64,000 nucleotides of DNA from Neobacillus sp. PS2-9 (GCF_030915525.1 NZ_CP133269.1:4680001-4744000), one strand, 5' to 3'; counted from the first letter of the stretch, positions 53,808 through 62,905 are shown. The notes: generated from the sequence alone by a model not told the origin. Made by a program: numbers and translations.

Positions 53808-54389
53808 GTGGCTGATCAAATCTTAACCAAAGAAACGATCCTAGATACGGCGGAGGAAGTCCTTCGCCGATTTGGTCCTGAGAAAACCAGTGTGGTTGAT
53901 GTTGCTCGGGCATTAAATGTTAGTCACGGAACTATTTATCGTCATTATCCTAGTAAGGCAGCATTAAAGGAAGCGGTGGCGGAAAGATGGCTTCATAGTA
54001 TTTCGGAACCATTAGCGGCTGTTTTTAAACAGAATTGCTCTGCAACCGAGCGTTTATATTTATGGGTAAAGACGCTGATTCAGATTAAACATTCCAAGGT
54101 GAAGGAAGACCCGGCGTTATTTGCCATGTACTCGATGCTTGTGGAAGAGTCGGTGGAAGCCGTCGATACCCATATTCAAGAATTGATTGGACAAATCATT
54201 CCCATTGTCGAAGCTGGAATTGCTAGTGGAGAATTTAAATCATCGGATGCTGCAGGCACAGCTAATGGTGTCTTTATGGCAACGGCTCGTTTCCATCATC
54301 CTGCCCTTGCAAAAGAATGGGCCTCACCTACCATTGAGCAGGAATTTGAGATTGTTTGGAATTTGATTCTTTCTGGGATTGTAAAGTGA
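53808..54389 (+). CDS. TetR-family regulator (aldo/keto reductase operon)
   Basis: 193 residues, GTG start one base after the reductase stop. HTH at about 18-50: SVVDVARALNVSHGTIYRHY then PSKAALKEAVAERW. It has a C-terminal ligand domain of the YxaF/TetR_C_33-like kind. Probably represses its own operon through the AAATGACAAA dyad upstream. Confidence 0.9.
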   Translation: MADQILTKETILDTAEEVLRRFGPEKTSVVDVARALNVSHGTIYRHYPSKAALKEAVAERWLHSISEPLAAVFKQNCSATERLYLWVKTLIQIKHSKVKEDPALFAMYSMLVEESVEAVDTHIQELIGQIIPIVEAGIASGEFKSSDAAGTANGVFMATARFHHPALAKEWASPTIEQEFEIVWNLILSGIVK

Positions 54390-54396
54390 TATGTAA

Positions 54397-54440
54397 AGAG
54401 AAAGTGCCATCAGAATTTTTTTCTCGATGTCACTTTCTCT
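54397..54440 (+). terminator. Terminator of the AKR-TetR operon
   Basis: AGAGAAAGTG / CACTTTCTCT with an internal GCCAT...ATG extension; the loop holds seven T, and the tail is T-rich. Confidence 0.65.
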
Positions 54441-54584
54441 AGTTTATCTTACTCATTCCACTTGCCCTGTCCAAATAACCCTTGCATTCAGACTATCCTT
54501 GGTTGTTTTCTGCTTGCTCTGTCCGAATACCAATACTTATAAAAACTCCCAAAAGGACAACATTTGAAATAAACAATTCCTATT

Positions 54585-55418
54585 TTAGAGAATTCCAGGC
54601 TTGATTAAGCTCATGCTAATGTCCCACAGTTTCCGTGCTGATTCTTGGTCTTTTGCAGCATCAGTGGTTTCTGCTTCTTTACAGTTGAAAAAGAACTTTC
54701 CACTTACACCTTCAACAGCGGGAGAGGAAGCAAGATAGACAGGTGTCACTGCACCTTTTTCAGCTCTAGCTGAGAGTGTCTTGAATAATGTCCGAAGACC
54801 CCATGGCATGTCATGCATAAGATTGGATCGAATAATTCCAGGGTGCAGGCTGTTGACGGTAATAGGCTTTCCTGCAAGGCGTTTCGAAAGCTCGTTTGTA
54901 AACAAGATTAATCCTAACTTTGTCGGACCGACCGCTCTGAAAAATGCATAGTTTTGCTTGGTCATGAGGTCATCAAAGTTCATTTTAATCCCATTATGTT
55001 TAGATGCTACATTAATAATGCGCCCCTCACCGCTTGCTTCAAGCGAATCTAGTAATAGATGTGTGAGGATGAAATGGGATAAATAATTCGTGGCAAAGGT
55101 CGTTTCAATCCCATCTTCTGTTTCAGAACGCTTTGATAAAAAGACAGCAGCATTGTTGATGAGTACATCTAGCTTGTTATACTTTTTCTTAAAATCTTCT
55201 GCAGCTTGTTTAACTGAAAGTTGAGAGGATAAATCTGCAAAAAGCAGGTCTACATGGCTGTTGCCTGTATTTTCAAGGATTTCTTGGCGCGCTTTTTGTC
55301 CTCGTTCTTCATTTCGGCACAACAGAACAATCGTTGCCCCTTTTTTTGCTAATTCCATTGCTGTTGCTTTGCCTATCCCTGAGTTACCGCCTGTAATTAA
55401 ACAAGTTTTCCCCTTCAT
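54585..55418 (-). CDS. Short-chain dehydrogenase (retinol-dehydrogenase-like)
   Basis: 277 residues. Rossmann motif TCLITGGNSGIGKATAMELA, NNAAV after strand 4, and an active-site region where the usual YxxxK reads NYAFFRAVGPTKLG: the Tyr and Lys are not in standard spacing (F/Y...K), so activity may be altered or the alignment shifted. Follows an aldo/keto reductase gene by 26 bases on the same strand; probably one operon. Confidence 0.87.
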   Translation of the reverse strand: MKGKTCLITGGNSGIGKATAMELAKKGATIVLLCRNEERGQKARQEILENTGNSHVDLLFADLSSQLSVKQAAEDFKKKYNKLDVLINNAAVFLSKRSETEDGIETTFATNYLSHFILTHLLLDSLEASGEGRIINVASKHNGIKMNFDDLMTKQNYAFFRAVGPTKLGLILFTNELSKRLAGKPITVNSLHPGIIRSNLMHDMPWGLRTLFKTLSARAEKGAVTPVYLASSPAVEGVSGKFFFNCKEAETTDAAKDQESARKLWDISMSLIKPGIL

Positions 55419-55444
55419 GGAATTCTCCCCTTAAACTATTCTAA

Positions 55445-56473
55445 TTAGTAAGTTCTTTTTTCAATTTTCCCATACGTTTTGCCATGAATCGCATTTAACA
55501 CAGGTTCGGATGCAAGGAAATCATGAGGAAACCCTAGTTCAATTTTGCTTGCGTCACTTAGTTGGCTAAGATGTTCATCTGAAAGCTGGAAGGATAAACT
55601 TCCCAAATTATCTTTCATTTGTTTTTCGCGTTTTGCCCCAATTAGTGGAATCACAGTTCCTGACTGCTGGTGCACCCAGTTTAATGCTACTTGGGCAGGT
55701 GAAACGTTAAGTTCCTTCGCCACTTCTTCCACGACTGCAGCAATCGCTCGGTTTCTTTCATTTAATCGTGTACTTTGCGGAGATAATCTACCGTTTTCAG
55801 CGGAAGGGTTATTATATTTTCCTGTTAATGCACCACCTGCCATCGGCGCCCAAGCAGTCACACCTATATCAAGTGCTCGCGCCATAGGTAATAAATCTCT
55901 TTCTGGAGTCCGTTGCAATAAATTGTATTCTACCTGCAAGCCGATAAATGGAGTCCATCCACGTAAGGAGGCTAACATATTGGCTTGAGAAACAATCCAA
56001 GCAGGCGTATCTGAGATTCCGATATAAAGGATTTTTCCTGAACGAACTAAATCATCAAGTGCTCTCATTACTTCTTCTACAGGAGTCATGAAATCCCATG
56101 CATGGAGCCATAGTAAATCAATGTAATCTGTCTGAAGCTGCTTTAAGCTCTTTTCAACGGATTGGACAAGATTTTTCCGATGGTTTCCGCCCCCATTCGG
56201 ATCGTTTGGACGAGTGTTGAGTGTATATTTTGTTGCCACTACATATTGCTCTCGTTGTTCGCGGATAAACTCTCCCACATATTTCTCACTGGTTCCATTC
56301 GTATAATTTACTGCCGTATCGATAAAATTCCCACCTGCTTCTACGAATGCTTGAAAGATTTTTTGACTTTCTTCCTTTGACGCACCAAAACCCCAATCTT
56401 CCCCAAACGTCATTGTACCTAATGCTAACTCTGATACTCTTAATCCGCTTTTGCCTAGTAATTTATACTTCAT
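55445..56473 (-). CDS. Aldo/keto reductase
   Basis: 342 residues. LALGTMTFGEDWGFGASKEE, catalytic Asp/Tyr in FIDTAVNYTNGTSE, Lys in VVATKYTL, His in LLWLHAWD, and coenzyme end GTVIPLIGAKREKQ. A complete AKR active site, unlike the reductase at 52817. Likely cotranscribed with the following short-chain dehydrogenase gene. Confidence 0.92.
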   Translation of the reverse strand: MKYKLLGKSGLRVSELALGTMTFGEDWGFGASKEESQKIFQAFVEAGGNFIDTAVNYTNGTSEKYVGEFIREQREQYVVATKYTLNTRPNDPNGGGNHRKNLVQSVEKSLKQLQTDYIDLLWLHAWDFMTPVEEVMRALDDLVRSGKILYIGISDTPAWIVSQANMLASLRGWTPFIGLQVEYNLLQRTPERDLLPMARALDIGVTAWAPMAGGALTGKYNNPSAENGRLSPQSTRLNERNRAIAAVVEEVAKELNVSPAQVALNWVHQQSGTVIPLIGAKREKQMKDNLGSLSFQLSDEHLSQLSDASKIELGFPHDFLASEPVLNAIHGKTYGKIEKRTY

Positions 56474-56535
56474 GAAACAGCCCTCTTTTCGTATACGTTG
56501 TTGCTCTCTATCAATTTTTGTTCCTCATTTAAAAG

Positions 56536-56665
56536 TAACTTCTGACAAGGTTGATAAATTTTTGATCAACACTGTCAGAACATGAGCCAACTTCTGACTG
56601 GGTTAATGAATTTTTTGGTCAACTCTATCAGAACATGAGCCAACTTCTGACAGGGTTGATGAATC
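56536..56665. repeat. Tandem 52-53-bp hairpin repeat, 2.5 copies
   Basis: AACTTCTGAC begins at 56537, 56589 and 56642. Each full unit folds on itself: TTCTGACA.GGTTGAT pairs with ATCAAC.CTGTCAGAA, then ACATGAGCC links to the next. The third copy lacks its second half. It lies in the 233-base gap between the aldo/keto reductase start and the next gene's end. Confidence 0.8.
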
Positions 56666-56706
56666 TAATATTAATAACAACAAACTTCGCGAAAACAGCC
56701 AAAAGA

Positions 56707-57231
56707 TTAATATGAAGCTTTTAACTGTTCTACTAATTTTTCCGCGCTTTCTCGAACTTGCTCGCTAGTTAGGAAACGGACACCTTGTGCTGTATATGTT
56801 GGTAAAAAGCGCATTCCTGTCAGGTTTGCAGTGGCTTGGAATGGCTTCGTTAACTCACTCATGCTGTAGTGATTGTAGCCTCCTGCTTGATAGGCTGCTT
56901 CCGGTCCGCCAGTAGAAATCGCCAGCATAAATTCTTTTCCACGTAATTTTGTTCCTTCTGAGCCATATGCCCATCCGTAAGTGAGAACAACATCCTGCCA
57001 CTCCTTTAATAGAGAAGGACTGCTGTACCAGTAGAATGGGAACTGGAAGACAATTCTGTCGTGATCAAGCAATAGTTTTTGTTCATGAGCGGCGTCAATT
57101 TTTCCATCAGGGTAGGCTGCGTATAATTCATGCACCGTAATATCTTTTTCTTGATGTAATCGATCAGCCCACATTTTGTTTATGACTGAGTTTTTTAAGT
57201 TTGGATGTGCGACAATAACTAATGTCTTCAT
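56707..57231 (-). CDS. NAD(P)H oxidoreductase, flavodoxin-2 fold (copy 1)
   Basis: 174 residues, NQO/KefF-like: VIVAHPNLKNSVINKMW, IVFQFPFYWYSSPSLLKEW, YGWAYGSEGTKLRGKEFMLA and STGGPEAAYQAGGYN. FMN or FAD-dependent quinone reduction. A TTTGTATATACAAG operator lies 18 bases before the start, shared with the neighbouring genes. Paralogue of the next gene upstream. Confidence 0.9.
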   Translation of the reverse strand: MKTLVIVAHPNLKNSVINKMWADRLHQEKDITVHELYAAYPDGKIDAAHEQKLLLDHDRIVFQFPFYWYSSPSLLKEWQDVVLTYGWAYGSEGTKLRGKEFMLAISTGGPEAAYQAGGYNHYSMSELTKPFQATANLTGMRFLPTYTAQGVRFLTSEQVRESAEKLVEQLKASY

Positions 57232-57248
57232 GATGAATTCTCCTTTAT

Positions 57249-57264
57249 ATTTGTATATACAAGT
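57249..57264 (-). promoter_or_regulatory. MarR-type operator, copy 1
   Basis: ATTTGTATATACAAGT, one base from a perfect dyad; precedes the NAD(P)H oxidoreductase gene at 56707-57231. Confidence 0.7.
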
Positions 57265-57322
57265 GATTGTTTAAAAAATATAGGTGAGGTATTTTTTATC
57301 AAAACACCTCTATTAAAATGGT

Positions 57323-57862
57323 CTAAGCTTCAATTAATGACGGTTGAAGAACGTATTCTACGTATTCTTTTGCGCTTTGTGCCAGCTGTTCATCTGTAAC
57401 ATAGGCAACACCATTCAACACGAATAACGGCATAAATCGTGTACCAATTAAATTACTTGTTTGTTGTAAAGGTGTGGTTAATGTCTCCATCGTAAAATGA
57501 TTGTATCCTGTCGGCTGATAAGAATCTGCTGGACCAAAGGTAGAAATCGCAAGTCCTAGTTCTTTTCCGTGAAGCTTGTCGCCGCCTTCTCCATATGCCC
57601 ATCCATAGGAAAGCACTTCATCCAGCAATTGCTTTAACAACGGTGGTGTGCTGTACCAGTAGAATGGAAATTGAAGAATAATACGATCATGCGCCTCTAA
57701 TAGTTTTTGCTCATTTTCAACATTTATTTTTCCATCAGGGTATGCTTCATAAAGTGTATGGATGGTTAACTCTTCATGCTTTTCCAACTCTTCCATCCAT
57801 GCACGATTAATTCTAGATTGCTCAAGATTAGGGTGAGTAATAATTACAAGTGTTTTCATCAT
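57323..57862 (-). CDS. NAD(P)H oxidoreductase, flavodoxin-2 fold (copy 2)
   Basis: 179 residues, closely related to the gene downstream: VIITHPNLEQSRINRAWMEE, ILQFPFYWYSTPPLLKQLLD, SYGWAYGEGGDKLHGKELGL. Has its own copy of the shared operator at 57928-57943, 66 bases before the start. Probably a local duplication with divergence. Confidence 0.9.
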   Translation of the reverse strand: MMKTLVIITHPNLEQSRINRAWMEELEKHEELTIHTLYEAYPDGKINVENEQKLLEAHDRIILQFPFYWYSTPPLLKQLLDEVLSYGWAYGEGGDKLHGKELGLAISTFGPADSYQPTGYNHFTMETLTTPLQQTSNLIGTRFMPLFVLNGVAYVTDEQLAQSAKEYVEYVLQPSLIEA

Positions 57863-57927
57863 TTAGTCTCCGTTATCATCCGAATAATTTAGTTTGTCTT
57901 TCTTTACAATGTTTTAGTTAGCAGTAT

Positions 57928-57943
57928 GTTTGTATATACAAAT
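57928..57943 (-). promoter_or_regulatory. MarR-type operator, copy 2
   Basis: GTTTGTATATACAAAT; precedes the gene at 57323-57862. Confidence 0.7.
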
Positions 57944-57960
57944 GAATGGTTAAAAAAATA

Positions 57961-58608
57961 TTACTTTTCTTCAAAAATTACTTCCACTTCTTTTTTTGTT
58001 TCATACATGCTATAAAAAGTATCTGCAATATTTTCAGGTGAGTAGTACGTTCCTTCTTTAACAAACCCTTTAATTGTTAGAGTTCCGACATAAACACCTT
58101 TGACACTTAATTCTTGATGTAAGCTATGTGCTAAGCTGCGAATGCCTGCTTTGCCAATCGCTAAGGATGCATAATCAGCAAATGGATGAATCGCCAACCC
58201 TCCGCCAGTTAAAAGGATCGTTCCGTTTTCAAGGTAAGGAAGGACTTCTTTTACACTTGAAAGGGCCCCAGCCACATTGATTTTAAAATCTTTAACTAAG
58301 TCATCTATGCTTAATGTTGTCGGCTTACCTAGTCTAACTGCTGCCGCGTTGTATAATAGAACATCAATTTTTCCGTAAACTTTAATCACTGAGTCTATTG
58401 CTGCTTTTAAAGATACTTCTGATGAAACATCCCCCGGAAAGACATTTGCCGTAATTCCTTCAGCTCGTAGCTCTTCTTCGTACTTCTGTAAAGCATCTAT
58501 ACGTCGTGATACAAGGGCAATTTTAAAGCCTTCCTTGCCGAATTTCTTTGCAGTACTTAAGCTAATTCCAGGCCCTGCACCGACAATCAACAATACTTTT
58601 TCTTTCAT
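57961..58608 (-). CDS. Short-chain dehydrogenase
   Basis: 215 residues. Glycine motif VGAGPGISLSTAKKFGKEGF, acidic GDVSSEVSLKAAI, and YNAAAVRLG for the NNAG position. The active-site string is DYASLAIGKAG (Y...K spacing YxxxxxxK, longer than usual), and the protein is about 30 residues short of typical members at the C-terminus. An operator copy lies at 58646-58661, 38 bases before the start. Confidence 0.85.
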   Translation of the reverse strand: MKEKVLLIVGAGPGISLSTAKKFGKEGFKIALVSRRIDALQKYEEELRAEGITANVFPGDVSSEVSLKAAIDSVIKVYGKIDVLLYNAAAVRLGKPTTLSIDDLVKDFKINVAGALSSVKEVLPYLENGTILLTGGGLAIHPFADYASLAIGKAGIRSLAHSLHQELSVKGVYVGTLTIKGFVKEGTYYSPENIADTFYSMYETKKEVEVIFEEK

Positions 58609-58645
58609 AAAATGGCCTCCATATTCAAGTTTCTAAACCAGCTAT

Positions 58646-58661
58646 ATTTGTATATGCAAAT
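58646..58661 (-). promoter_or_regulatory. MarR-type operator, copy 3
   Basis: ATTTGTATATGCAAAT, one base pair variant; precedes the gene at 57961-58608. Confidence 0.7.
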
Positions 58662-58676
58662 CATAGGGCAAAAAAA

Positions 58677-59111
58677 TTATAGTTCTTTTTCTAACTTATT
58701 GCTTGCTTCATGAAGCATCTTGCTTAAATCCATACTGAATTCTCGTCCTAAAATGTCGGAATAACCCAAGAACAATTCTTTTAATGAAACACGGAATTGA
58801 TGGTATACTTTTTCTCCTTCATCTGTTAAAGAGATATGCGTTTGTTTTCCATCCATTTTTCGTGTAACCAGCTTAAGTTTTTCTAGTTTATCTATAAACC
58901 GCGTACTGGTCGAAGGAGCAATGGAAAGCTTATGGCATAAATCTTTTTGATTGATCTCGGGATGGAATTTTACAATCATAATCATGTATAAATAAGAAGG
59001 TGCAAGTTCCCCGAAATCGAACGTCTTCTCTGCCAATTTTGAAATATTACGAGCAAAACGGCTTGCTGTAAAATATAAACAATGAATTAATATTTGTTCT
59101 TCTTCATTCAT
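58677..59111 (-). CDS. MarR-family transcriptional regulator
   Basis: 144 residues. Winged helix at about 50-115: KDLCHKLSIAPSTSTRFIDK, then GKQTHISLTDEG in the wing. Helices at both ends form the dimer. Its own leader has the operator at 59133-59148, which also faces the divergent quinone oxidoreductase gene. It is the best candidate reader of all four TTTGTATATACAAA sites and thus controls the two flavoprotein reductases, the dehydrogenase, itself and perhaps the divergent oxidoreductase. Its inducer is probably an electrophile or quinone; inferred from the targets. Confidence 0.9.
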   Translation of the reverse strand: MNEEEQILIHCLYFTASRFARNISKLAEKTFDFGELAPSYLYMIMIVKFHPEINQKDLCHKLSIAPSTSTRFIDKLEKLKLVTRKMDGKQTHISLTDEGEKVYHQFRVSLKELFLGYSDILGREFSMDLSKMLHEASNKLEKEL

Positions 59112-59132
59112 TATTGCTCAGTCCCTCTTTTC

Positions 59133-59148
59133 ATTTGCATATACAAAT
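59133..59148. promoter_or_regulatory. MarR-type operator, copy 4
   Basis: ATTTGCATATACAAAT in the divergent region between marR-type gene (-) and the quinone oxidoreductase gene (+). Confidence 0.7.
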
Positions 59149-59263
59149 TAACATGGATTATCATTTTAGTCAACTAAGAAAAGTTCAGTTTTCTTGTGAC
59201 AGTATATATTATTAACTATGTTGGAAAAATTAGATTAACAATTTTTAACAAAGGATGATCTTG

Positions 59264-60244
59264 ATGAAAGCATTGCTTATACATGAAAAAGGTCTTTGGA
59301 AAGAGATGAAGGTAGAAGAAATAGTTATTCCGAAACCAAGTGCAGGTGAGTTATTGATTGAGGTTCATGCAGTAGGACTCAATCCGGTTGATTATAAAAC
59401 GGCAACAGGCGGTAATCCAAATTGGACATACCCTCATATTCTAGGATTAGATGTTGCTGGGGTAGTTGCAGAAGTAGGCGAAGGTGTAACTAGTTGGGCA
59501 AAAGGCGATCGAGTAGTCTATCATGGTGACCTGACGAAAAAAGGCGGATTTGCTGAATACGCAGTGACAACTGCTCATACCGTTTCACGGATTCCAGATC
59601 AAGTAACATTCGAAGATGCTGCGGCTTTGCCGACAGCCGGATATACTGCTTATCAATCCTTATTCCGTAAGCTTCCAATGAACCACATTGATACCCTTCT
59701 GATTCACGGCGGTGCTGGTGGTGTAGGTGGTTTTGCAGTTCAATTAGCGAAGTGGGCCGGTAAAACAGTTATCTCAACGGCTTCTCGCCATAATCACGAG
59801 TATGTGCAATCACTTGGTGCGGACTATGTTATCGATTATCGGGAAGAAGATGTGAAGGCGCAGGTAATGGAAGTCACCAATGGCCGTGGGGTAGATGCCG
59901 TTATTGATGCAGTTAGCCGTCAAAGTGCCACCGATTCATTGGAAATGCTCGCCTTTTTAGGACATATCGTTCATATTTCTGGTGCCCCTGATTACACACA
60001 GGTGAAGCCTTTTACCAAAGCAATTTCTTTTCATGAGATTGCGCTTGGACCTGCCCATCAATCCGGTGATCGAAAGGCACAAGAGGATTTAGGAGTGATG
60101 GGGAACGAAATGCTGGCATTATTGGCAGAAGGAAAAATTTCTTCTATGTTAAAAGAAGTAGTCACACTTGAACAAGTACCTGAAGCACTATCCCGTCTCT
60201 CCGAACGACATGTGAAGGGGAAGATTGTAGCGAAAATAAAGTAA
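59264..60244 (+). CDS. Zinc-less alcohol dehydrogenase / quinone oxidoreductase
   Basis: About 326 residues, MDR family: MKALLIHEKGLWKEMKVEEI, LGLDVAGVVAEVG, VVYHGDLTKKGGFAEYAV, nucleotide loop HGGAGGVGGFAVQLA, and DAVIDAVSRQSA. ATG at 59264 chosen because AAAGGATG is spaced correctly (an earlier in-frame ATG at 59255 overlaps that site). Divergent from the MarR gene and probably part of its regulon. Confidence 0.9.
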   Translation: MKALLIHEKGLWKEMKVEEIVIPKPSAGELLIEVHAVGLNPVDYKTATGGNPNWTYPHILGLDVAGVVAEVGEGVTSWAKGDRVVYHGDLTKKGGFAEYAVTTAHTVSRIPDQVTFEDAAALPTAGYTAYQSLFRKLPMNHIDTLLIHGGAGGVGGFAVQLAKWAGKTVISTASRHNHEYVQSLGADYVIDYREEDVKAQVMEVTNGRGVDAVIDAVSRQSATDSLEMLAFLGHIVHISGAPDYTQVKPFTKAISFHEIALGPAHQSGDRKAQEDLGVMGNEMLALLAEGKISSMLKEVVTLEQVPEALSRLSERHVKGKIVAKIK

Positions 60245-60255
60245 GAAGCTGAGTT

Positions 60256-60284
60256 AGGCGAACAGTTGTATTCTGTTCGCCTTT
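60256..60284 (+). terminator. Terminator of the quinone oxidoreductase gene
   Basis: AGGCGAACAG-TTGTATT-CTGTTCGCCT followed by TT. Confidence 0.8.
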
Positions 60285-60306
60285 AAAATTTGTGGTGTTA
60301 AATTGG

Positions 60307-60361
60307 ATTCGCTGATAAACAGCCTGAATTCGCCGATAAACCTATGAAATTCGCCGATATG
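60307..60361. repeat. Phased array of ATTCGCCGATAAA cores, 21-bp period
   Basis: ATTCGCTGATAAA at 60307, ATTCGCCGATAAA at 60328 and ATTCGCCGATA at 60349: spacing exactly 21 bp, with variable 8-9-base linkers. It lies between convergent genes. Confidence 0.8.
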
Positions 60362-60417
60362 GTGTAATTTTACACTAACTATCACAGAGAAACTAACCTA
60401 AAACTACGAAAAAACAG

Positions 60418-61643
60418 CTATTTTTTATTAAATGCAGCCGCAGATCGACTCTGATGATACAGACTCATAGCAGAATGGGCCCCTTTTGCTATAACATCTC
60501 TCAAAATTTTTGCCATTCCCCCGCTGTATACAAGTCCATTATCTCCATTGCAAATACAAAATAACAATTGGGGAACTCATCATATTGCCCAATCATAGGC
60601 AAGCCATCATGTGTCCCACCGTAAAAGGCTCCTAAATAGTATTCTGGATATACCTCGATAGTAGGAAAAAGTTTGTTAAACTCCTCAATTAACTTATCTT
60701 TCTTATGCATAATCTTAGAATCGCGATCATCAGCATAGGTGGTATTGTCATCTAATCCACCAATAATCACTCGGTTATCTCCCGTCGTTCGCATATAAAT
60801 ATAGGGGCGTGCTGTCTCCCAAATAAGAGTTTGCTTATACCAATCTGTAAAGCTCTCTACCTGATTAGTAACAACTGCAAACGAGCTTGATATAACCGCA
60901 TTTTTATCTTTCATAAATTCCAATCCCTCGTATCCTGCAGCAATAATGACGTGTCGCGCCTTTATGGAATAGCCATTTTCAGTAAAAAAGGTGGCACCAT
61001 CTTTTTGAAATTGTTTCCCATTGATTCTTGTTTTCTCAAAGATCCGAACTCCCTTTTTCTGAGCTTCTAAAAGGAGTCCATGATTATACTTAAGTGGATT
61101 AATTTCACCATCATGATATAAATATAGAGCCGCTTCTTTTTTGAAGGGGTAGCGTTCACTAATCTGCCTCTCTGTTAGGTAATCCACTTTAAATTTATGT
61201 TTTTGCAAGTAATAGAACTCTTTATTAAGTTTATCTATCCCTGCCCGATCACTCGCATAATAGAGACTATCCCTCCTATAAAATTCAGGGTCCATATCCA
61301 TCCTTTGAGACGTTCGTTCTATATCATTAATCGCTTCTTCGCACAGCTTTGTATGATGAATTGCAGTTTCCTCTCCAAAGGTATTTACTAATTCAAATAG
61401 CATTTTATCTCCCAAATACTGAATAAGAGCCGTATTTACACTTGTACTTCCCGTACCAATAATACGTTTATCGACCACTACAACATCTAGGTCTGTCTCA
61501 CTTAGATAGTAGGCACATTGCGCCCCAGAACTTCCGCCTCCTATGATAAGAACATCGCAGCATATGTCTTCCTCTAAAACAGGATATGTAGTGGTATTTG
61601 GTAAGGTTGTTTCCCAATAAAACTTTCCACTTTGTAAGTCCAT
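60418..61643 (-). pseudogene. FAD-dependent oxidoreductase (DAO family), frameshifted near the 3' end
   Basis: Residues 1-360 read as a glycine-oxidase-like flavoprotein: dinucleotide motif CDVLIIGGGSSGAQCAYYLS, STSVNTALIQY, and the C-terminal FYGGTHDGLPMIGQYDEFPN. At about 60543-60548 the frame breaks: the uninterrupted frame ends FAMEIMDLYTAGEWQKF and stops at 60501. In the next frame the sequence continues FAMGDNGLVYSGGMAKILRD and KGAHSAMSLYHQ to a stop at 60418. Adding one G after ATG restores the family's GDNGLVYS motif. Either a real one-base deletion or a sequencing error. Confidence 0.8.
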
Positions 61644-61724
61644 TTAGACACTCCTTCAAATTCAACTCGAATGCTTGTAGTATCTCCTGTGAAAAAGTAA
61701 ACCATCCTTTGAAAAAAGGACATA

Positions 61725-61754
61725 CAAAAAAGGCAAACCATACTAGTTTACCTT
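61725..61754 (-). terminator. Terminator of the glyoxalase-like gene
   Basis: On the minus strand AAGGTAAAC / GTTTGCCTT with a seven-base loop (one mismatch), then six T. Confidence 0.65.
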
Positions 61755-61770
61755 CTACACTCCCTCTAGG

Positions 61771-62568
61771 TTATTGCACCCTCCATACTCCACCGAACAT
61801 CTCAAACATACCAGTCTGACTTGTTCCCTCAAGATTTAATAGGAAAGGAGTCTCTCCTTTTTCCTCTAATACCTTTTTGGCTGGTCCCTCTCCAAGTGGT
61901 GTACAGAACAATAGACTTGTGCCTGAAAGGTCTAGTTTTTGGCATCTAGCATTCATGGCAGCATCAATAAATTCCTCACACGGCTGAAGCTTTAATAATT
62001 CCCCCCACTTGGTTATGGTATTTTCTAAGTTATGAACCACAAAGCCTACACTTTTAAAAGCTGGGTTACCTATTAATTCTTGCTCTTTTAAATCTAAAAA
62101 CCTCTCTTCATCAGACTTTTCCCATTCGATGAAAAATGGCATGGTAAGTTCATTGGGGTTATTTTCTAAAAATAAAAGTGACCACTTAATTATTTGCCCA
62201 TCAACTCGAACCCGTTCACCAGGGAATGGACCATACACTGTACGTCCCTCTGCTTTGAGCTTTGTAGCTAATTGTTGAATCTCTCTTGTTCGAATCGCTA
62301 TTTTAGCAGGACCCTCATGCCCTTGTTTTGAGAGTTTCTCCACAATTTCTGTAATCAATCGATTATTTCTTTGTTTCACCGCAATTGATAAATCTTCAAT
62401 TCCTAAAAATTCAATATAGCTTAACCCAAAATAGGATAAAGAGTTATAGGTTCCCCACCATTGATGATGACCCCCATTAATCGCATGAATTCCTTTCTCG
62501 TATAAAGGTACTAGTGCCTCCTCTGGCTTTTTTAGAAATACCACTAAGTGATCGAAGGAAAATGACAT
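61771..62568 (-). CDS. VOC/glyoxalase-like domain protein
   Basis: 265 residues, two VOC-type halves. N-terminal MSFSFDHLVVFLKKPEEALV with a His in the metal position, GIHAINGGHHQWWGTYNSL, YIEFLGIED (Glu), and second half SVGFVVHNLENTITKW. It matches the glyoxalase-like PF13468 type. Reaction unknown. Confidence 0.85.
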   Translation of the reverse strand: MSFSFDHLVVFLKKPEEALVPLYEKGIHAINGGHHQWWGTYNSLSYFGLSYIEFLGIEDLSIAVKQRNNRLITEIVEKLSKQGHEGPAKIAIRTREIQQLATKLKAEGRTVYGPFPGERVRVDGQIIKWSLLFLENNPNELTMPFFIEWEKSDEERFLDLKEQELIGNPAFKSVGFVVHNLENTITKWGELLKLQPCEEFIDAAMNARCQKLDLSGTSLLFCTPLGEGPAKKVLEEKGETPFLLNLEGTSQTGMFEMFGGVWRVQ

Positions 62569-62694
62569 CTGGAATAGCTCCTTTCTTCTTAATTAAAATT
62601 GAGCTGTTGAATAGGCAATTGGAATGTGGCTTGCATAAGATACGCTAATAACAAATATGATTAAAATAAGAATCCTAAAAAAGGGGTCGGTTGA

Positions 62695-62883
62695 ATGAAT
62701 ATTTTCAATAAAATTGCTTTATTTTTTGTCATATTATACTCTGTTACCATTATCGTAAATACCTATTTAGGAGAAACTGAACGGGTACAGTCCAATGTTA
62801 TTTACTTTTTAATGAATGGGTTTGCTTACATTGTATCAGCATTAGAAGTGGAAAGAGAAAAGGAACTACTCGAGGCAGCTTAA
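62695..62883 (+). CDS. Small membrane protein, unknown function
   Basis: 62 residues: MNIFNKIALFFVILYSVTII (helix 1), YLGETERVQSNV, a second weak helix (IYFLMNGFAYIVSALEV) and an acidic end EREKELLEAA. Ribosome site AAGGGG. A terminator follows directly. Not recognised. Confidence 0.65.
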   Translation: MNIFNKIALFFVILYSVTIIVNTYLGETERVQSNVIYFLMNGFAYIVSALEVEREKELLEAA

Positions 62884-62905
62884 AATTTGAATTGAAATAA
62901 ACACA

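Noticed and set aside
55545..55988. 147-codon frame opposite the aldo/keto reductase gene
   Set aside because: Antisense shadow of a well-supported gene.
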